DNA from: Chitinophagaceae bacterium
GTDB lineage: Bacteria > Bacteroidota > Bacteroidia > Chitinophagales > Chitinophagaceae
Assembly: GCA_947483345.1 (NCBI GenBank)
Contig: CANKNL010000143.1
Span: 1-7,875, forward strand
Reading direction: 5' to 3'
Length of the DNA: 7,875 nt
The translations under genes were made by a program, and so were the position numbers. Of this stretch, positions 4,814-7,875 are shown piece by piece (within the stretch, counting starts at the first letter, position 1; every line of letters begins with the position of its first letter). The notes under the pieces are model-generated. The model saw only the letters and a list, made by a program, of their open reading frames with translations, was not told the origin of the DNA and made no database searches.

Positions 4814-5764
4814 ATGACAGACGAAAAACAATCAAACCCAGTTAACGGATTAACGAATAAACCTGTCAGTTATCACACAGCTGTCTTATTGCAGGAATGT
4901 ATGACTGGTTTAGATATTAAGCCCGATGGGATTTATGTTGATTGCACATTTGGGGGCGGCGGACACAGCAATGCCATTTTAAAGCAATTGAATGAAAATG
5001 GTAAACTGATTGTATTTGACCAGGATGACGCTGCACGAAAGAACTTACCAAATGACGAACGCGTAATTTTTGTTCCTCAAAATTTCAGGCACCTGCAAAG
5101 GTTTTTGCGATTGCATAAAGCATCAATGGTTGACGGTATCCTTGCCGACCTGGGCGTTTCCAGTCACCAGTTTGATGAAGCCGAACGTGGTTTTTCCATT
5201 AGGTTTGATGCGGCCCTGGATATGCGTATGGATCAGCGCCAACTGCTTACAGCTGCAGACATACTTAAAAACTTCTCAGAATCACAGTTACACAAAATGT
5301 TTGAGCAATATGGCGAAGTAACCAACGCCAAAACATTGGCAAGAACAATTGTATCGCAAAGAAAGCTTGCTCCCATCAGAACCATCAATGAATTTAAATT
5401 GGCAGTGCATACCGTTGTAAAAGGTAATCCACAAAAATATTTTGCACAGGTTTTTCAGGCACTGCGTATTGAAGTGAATGACGAACTGGGTGCCTTAAGA
5501 GATTTGTTGCAGCAAACAACAACCGTATTAAAACCGGGAGGCCGAGTGGTTATTATAACCTTTCATTCACTCGAAGACCGGATCGTGAAAAATTATTTTC
5601 GTGATGGCACATTTGAAGATACGGCCATAGATGACATCTATGGTCATCGTTTTGAAAATCCGCTTACAGTGATTACAAAAAAACCAATTATCGCTTCTGA
5701 AAAAGAATTGAAAGAAAACAACAGGTCACGGAGTGCGAAATTAAGAGTGGCAGAAATGAAGTAA
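4814..5764 (+). CDS. rsmH: 16S rRNA (cytosine(1402)-N(4))-methyltransferase RsmH
   Basis: RsmH (MraW) uses S-adenosylmethionine to methylate N4 of C1402 in the decoding centre of 16S rRNA. The 316-residue length is normal for the family. Motifs in order are YHTAVLLQE (20-28), the SAM-binding DCTFGGGGHS (43-52), FDQD (68-71), ADLGVSSHQ (111-119), RGFSIR with LDMRMD, then QALRIEVNDELGAL, FHSLEDRIVK near residue 250, and a C-terminal NNRSRSAKLRV block. All are intact. The ATG at 4814 gives a 19-residue lead before the first conserved block and has no Shine-Dalgarno motif. The position between mraZ and the FtsL-like gene is the standard dcw order. The following gene begins 35 bp downstream, so co-transcription is likely. 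Confidence 0.97.
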   Translation: MTDEKQSNPVNGLTNKPVSYHTAVLLQECMTGLDIKPDGIYVDCTFGGGGHSNAILKQLNENGKLIVFDQDDAARKNLPNDERVIFVPQNFRHLQRFLRLHKASMVDGILADLGVSSHQFDEAERGFSIRFDAALDMRMDQRQLLTAADILKNFSESQLHKMFEQYGEVTNAKTLARTIVSQRKLAPIRTINEFKLAVHTVVKGNPQKYFAQVFQALRIEVNDELGALRDLLQQTTTVLKPGGRVVIITFHSLEDRIVKNYFRDGTFEDTAIDDIYGHRFENPLTVITKKPIIASEKELKENNRSRSAKLRVAEMK

Positions 5765-5799
5765 GATTTAAAAAATAGAATAAGATAGATTCAAAATTA

Positions 5800-6144
5800 A
5801 TGACAGAAGAAAAAAAAATAAAGGAACAGGTAACAACTGGTCAAAAGCTAGACTGGAAGAAACTGATAAGCCACAAATGGGTAGTGAGAAATATTCCTTT
5901 TTTTTTGTTTTTAACCTTATTGGCAGTGCTGTATATATATAACGGGCATTATACCGATAAACAGATTTTAAAAATAGGTACCACCGAAAAAAAAATAAGG
6001 GAACTGGAATTTGAATATAAGACCGTTAAAAGCGAAGTGATCTTCAGAAGTAAAGCAAGCGAATTAATTAAGGCTGTTGAGCCATTGGGGTTGAAGGAAT
6101 TAATTGTGCCACCTGTGTTATTAGGACCCATTGAGAAAAAATAA
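5800..6144 (+). CDS. ftsL: FtsL-like cell division protein
   Basis: The 114-residue protein has the plan of FtsL: a charged cytoplasmic N-terminus (about 1-30), one transmembrane segment (about 31-48, NIPFFLFLTLLAVLYIYN), then an extracytoplasmic region with a probable coiled coil (about 55-90) rich in Lys, Glu and Leu/Ile. FtsL works with FtsB and FtsQ in the divisome and helps activate septal peptidoglycan synthesis by FtsWI. FtsL sequences are poorly conserved, so the call rests mainly on topology, size and position between rsmH and the ftsI-type gene, exactly where ftsL is expected. The stretch VEPLGLKEL near the C-terminus fits FtsL-like proteins of Bacteroidetes. The next gene starts 21 bp after the stop. 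Confidence 0.85.
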   Translation: MTEEKKIKEQVTTGQKLDWKKLISHKWVVRNIPFFLFLTLLAVLYIYNGHYTDKQILKIGTTEKKIRELEFEYKTVKSEVIFRSKASELIKAVEPLGLKELIVPPVLLGPIEKK

Positions 6145-6165
6145 AAATAGATAAGTTAAAACGAA

Positions 6166-7875
6166 TTGGAAATAAAAAAAGACATATTATGGCGGGTTTA
6201 CCTCAGTTTTCTGGGGATGGTTATCCTGGGGCTATTTGTAATTGGAAAGGCTTTTTATATACAGCGTGTTGAAGGTCATTTCTGGACAGACATGGATAGC
6301 AGCATGCATTTGAAATACAGACCTATTGATGCAGCACGTGGCACCATATATAGTGAAGATGGAAATATGCTAAGTACCTCTGTTCCTGTTTTTGATGTGT
6401 TTATTGATTTTGCAGCAGAAGGGTTAAGAGAAAAAGACGGAAAAAGGTTTAAAGATCAAATAGATACTTTATGCATTTGCCTTTCAAATCTGTTTAACGA
6501 TAAAACAGCCAAAGCCTACGAAAATGAAATGAAACTGGCGTATAAAAATAAAGACAGATACTATTCATTGAAAAAGAAAATTTCATTTACAGAATACCAA
6601 CAGTTAAGGGATTTTCCTTTGGTGAAAATGGGAAAAAATAAAAGTGGCTTTATTATTACATCAAAAGACAAACGAATTAATCCCTATGTCTTGCTCGCTA
6701 ACCGTACCATCGGTTTATCACGTGATAATGCAAGTAATGTAGGACTTGAACAACGGTACGACAGTTTGTTAAAAGGTAAAACAGGTCAGCAGCTGGTAAG
6801 GTACATGGCCGGCGCCTACATGGCTGTTGAAGGTGGAGATGTAGTTGATCCCGAAAATGGTAAGGATATTATTTCTACGCTTGATACTTATATACAGGAT
6901 GTTACCGAATCTGCTTTAATGCGGATGATGGTCAGTAACAACTCTCTGCACGGTACAGCGATAGTAATGGAAACGGCAACCGGTAAAATAAAAGCAATAG
7001 CCAATCTTGGAAAACAAAAAGATAATACATATACCGAAGATCTGAATTACGGCATTGGTAGGGCCACTGAGCCGGGATCTGTTTTTAAACTGGCTACCTT
7101 AATGAGTTTACTGGAAGATAAATATGTTACCAATAATTCCATTGTTAATTGCGAAGGCGGCAAAAAAACATTTTATGGATTAACTATTAAAGATTCTCAT
7201 TTGGGAACCTATGAAATTACGGTTAAAGAGGCGTTTGAAAGAAGCAGTAATGTGGCCTTTGCCAAACTGGCCGATCAGTATTATCACAGTCAACCATCAA
7301 AATTTATTGACCATTTGCATCGGTTTAGATTAGATACACTCACCGGAATTGATCTTACAGCCTCATCAGGTAAACCCACCATAAAAAAACCTGCCAACCG
7401 CAGTTGGGCTAATACCACCATTCCATACATGGCGCATGGATATGAGGAATTGGTTACCCCATTGCATTTACTCATGCTTTATAATGCGGTTGCCAATAAT
7501 GGTAAAATGATGAAACCTTATCTGGTTAGTTCAATAAAACAATATGGTGTTGAAGTGAAAGCTATTAAACCTGTTGTATTGGTTGAAAAAATTTGCAGTG
7601 ATGAAACGCTTACACAGCTTAAGGAATGCCTGCTGGCTGTTGTGCAGGGTGAACATGGAACAGCCAGAAAGATCAAAGATTCAACCTACCTGATTGCCGG
7701 TAAAACCGGTACGGCAGTAACGGCTTTGGATAACCGCGGATATAATAAGGGGAATAAAATTTACCAGGCTTCTTTCATCGGTTATTTTCCGGCAAACCAG
7801 CCAAAATATACCATGGCTGTTGTAATACAAAACAGTAATGAGTCTAAAAAAATATACGGGGCAGATGTTTCCGGA
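6166..7875 (+). CDS. ftsI: FtsI/PBP2B-type penicillin-binding protein (septal transpeptidase), 3' end outside window
   Basis: This class B penicillin-binding protein cross-links septal peptidoglycan with FtsW and the FtsQLB complex. The frame stays open for 570 codons to the window edge. A short cytoplasmic tail and one transmembrane segment (about 8-30) anchor it. The dimerisation domain begins around RPIDAARGTIYSEDG. The transpeptidase domain has SxxK as SVFK (Ser305 nucleophile, Lys308), SxN as SSN (360-362) and KTGT (513-516), all intact. The frame continues past SFIGYFPA; the C-terminus, which in related proteins may carry a PASTA domain, is not visible. The start is TTG at 6166-6168: TAA lies in frame at 6157-6159, no ATG or GTG occurs between, and the resulting MEIKKDILWRVYL fits the family. 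The first in-frame ATG (residue 32-33 region or earlier within the hydrophobic segment) would cut into the membrane anchor. It is 21 bp after ftsL and clearly part of the dcw cluster. Confidence 0.95.
   Translation, partial: MEIKKDILWRVYLSFLGMVILGLFVIGKAFYIQRVEGHFWTDMDSSMHLKYRPIDAARGTIYSEDGNMLSTSVPVFDVFIDFAAEGLREKDGKRFKDQIDTLCICLSNLFNDKTAKAYENEMKLAYKNKDRYYSLKKKISFTEYQQLRDFPLVKMGKNKSGFIITSKDKRINPYVLLANRTIGLSRDNASNVGLEQRYDSLLKGKTGQQLVRYMAGAYMAVEGGDVVDPENGKDIISTLDTYIQDVTESALMRMMVSNNSLHGTAIVMETATGKIKAIANLGKQKDNTYTEDLNYGIGRATEPGSVFKLATLMSLLEDKYVTNNSIVNCEGGKKTFYGLTIKDSHLGTYEITVKEAFERSSNVAFAKLADQYYHSQPSKFIDHLHRFRLDTLTGIDLTASSGKPTIKKPANRSWANTTIPYMAHGYEELVTPLHLLMLYNAVANNGKMMKPYLVSSIKQYGVEVKAIKPVVLVEKICSDETLTQLKECLLAVVQGEHGTARKIKDSTYLIAGKTGTAVTALDNRGYNKGNKIYQASFIGYFPANQPKYTMAVVIQNSNESKKIYGADVSG

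Noticed and set aside
5070..5321. 83-codon open frame on the + strand inside rsmH
   Set aside because: It is out of frame within the conserved methyltransferase and has a Cys/Trp-rich shadow-like composition.

Overview
The window looks like an ordinary chromosomal segment of a Bacteroidetes (Bacteroidota) bacterium, most likely of the Chitinophagaceae type. The evidence is an AT-rich sequence, starts without Shine-Dalgarno motifs, a stand-alone atpD-atpC pair, a short epsilon subunit, and the order mraZ-rsmH-ftsL-ftsI. The family assignment is inference from protein style, not a database result.

Layout: (1) 1-809, + strand: the 3' end of atpD and complete atpC, separated by an intergenic stretch built largely of 7-bp tandem repeats. 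A hairpin terminator at 851-888 closes this unit and resembles one end of an IS3-family element. (2) 913-2485, - strand: a YqgE/AlgH-family gene followed by a PlsC-like acyltransferase that starts with TTG. (3) 2622-3944, + strand: a two-transmembrane sensor histidine kinase with no response regulator next to it. (4) 3945-4325: a gene-free control region with a cluster of DnaA-box-like motifs and a three-repeat MraZ box. (5) 4326-7875, + strand: the start of the dcw (division and cell wall) cluster, with mraZ, rsmH, an FtsL-like gene and a 3'-truncated ftsI-type transpeptidase that also starts with TTG.

The dcw genes lie head to tail with gaps of 21-35 bp and are probably one transcription unit. 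MraZ would repress it through the repeats just upstream of its own start. RsmH methylates 16S rRNA, the FtsL-like protein belongs to the septal complex, and the FtsI-type protein cross-links septal peptidoglycan. The atp genes encode F1-ATPase subunits and are unrelated in function.

I see no CRISPR array, tRNA, rRNA, intact mobile element, defence system or novel multigene system. The points worth a second look are non-coding: the DnaA-like boxes before mraZ, the heptad repeats touching the atpC start, two look-alike palindromes flanking the kinase gene, a shared 15-mer flanking mraZ, and the solo IS-like end.
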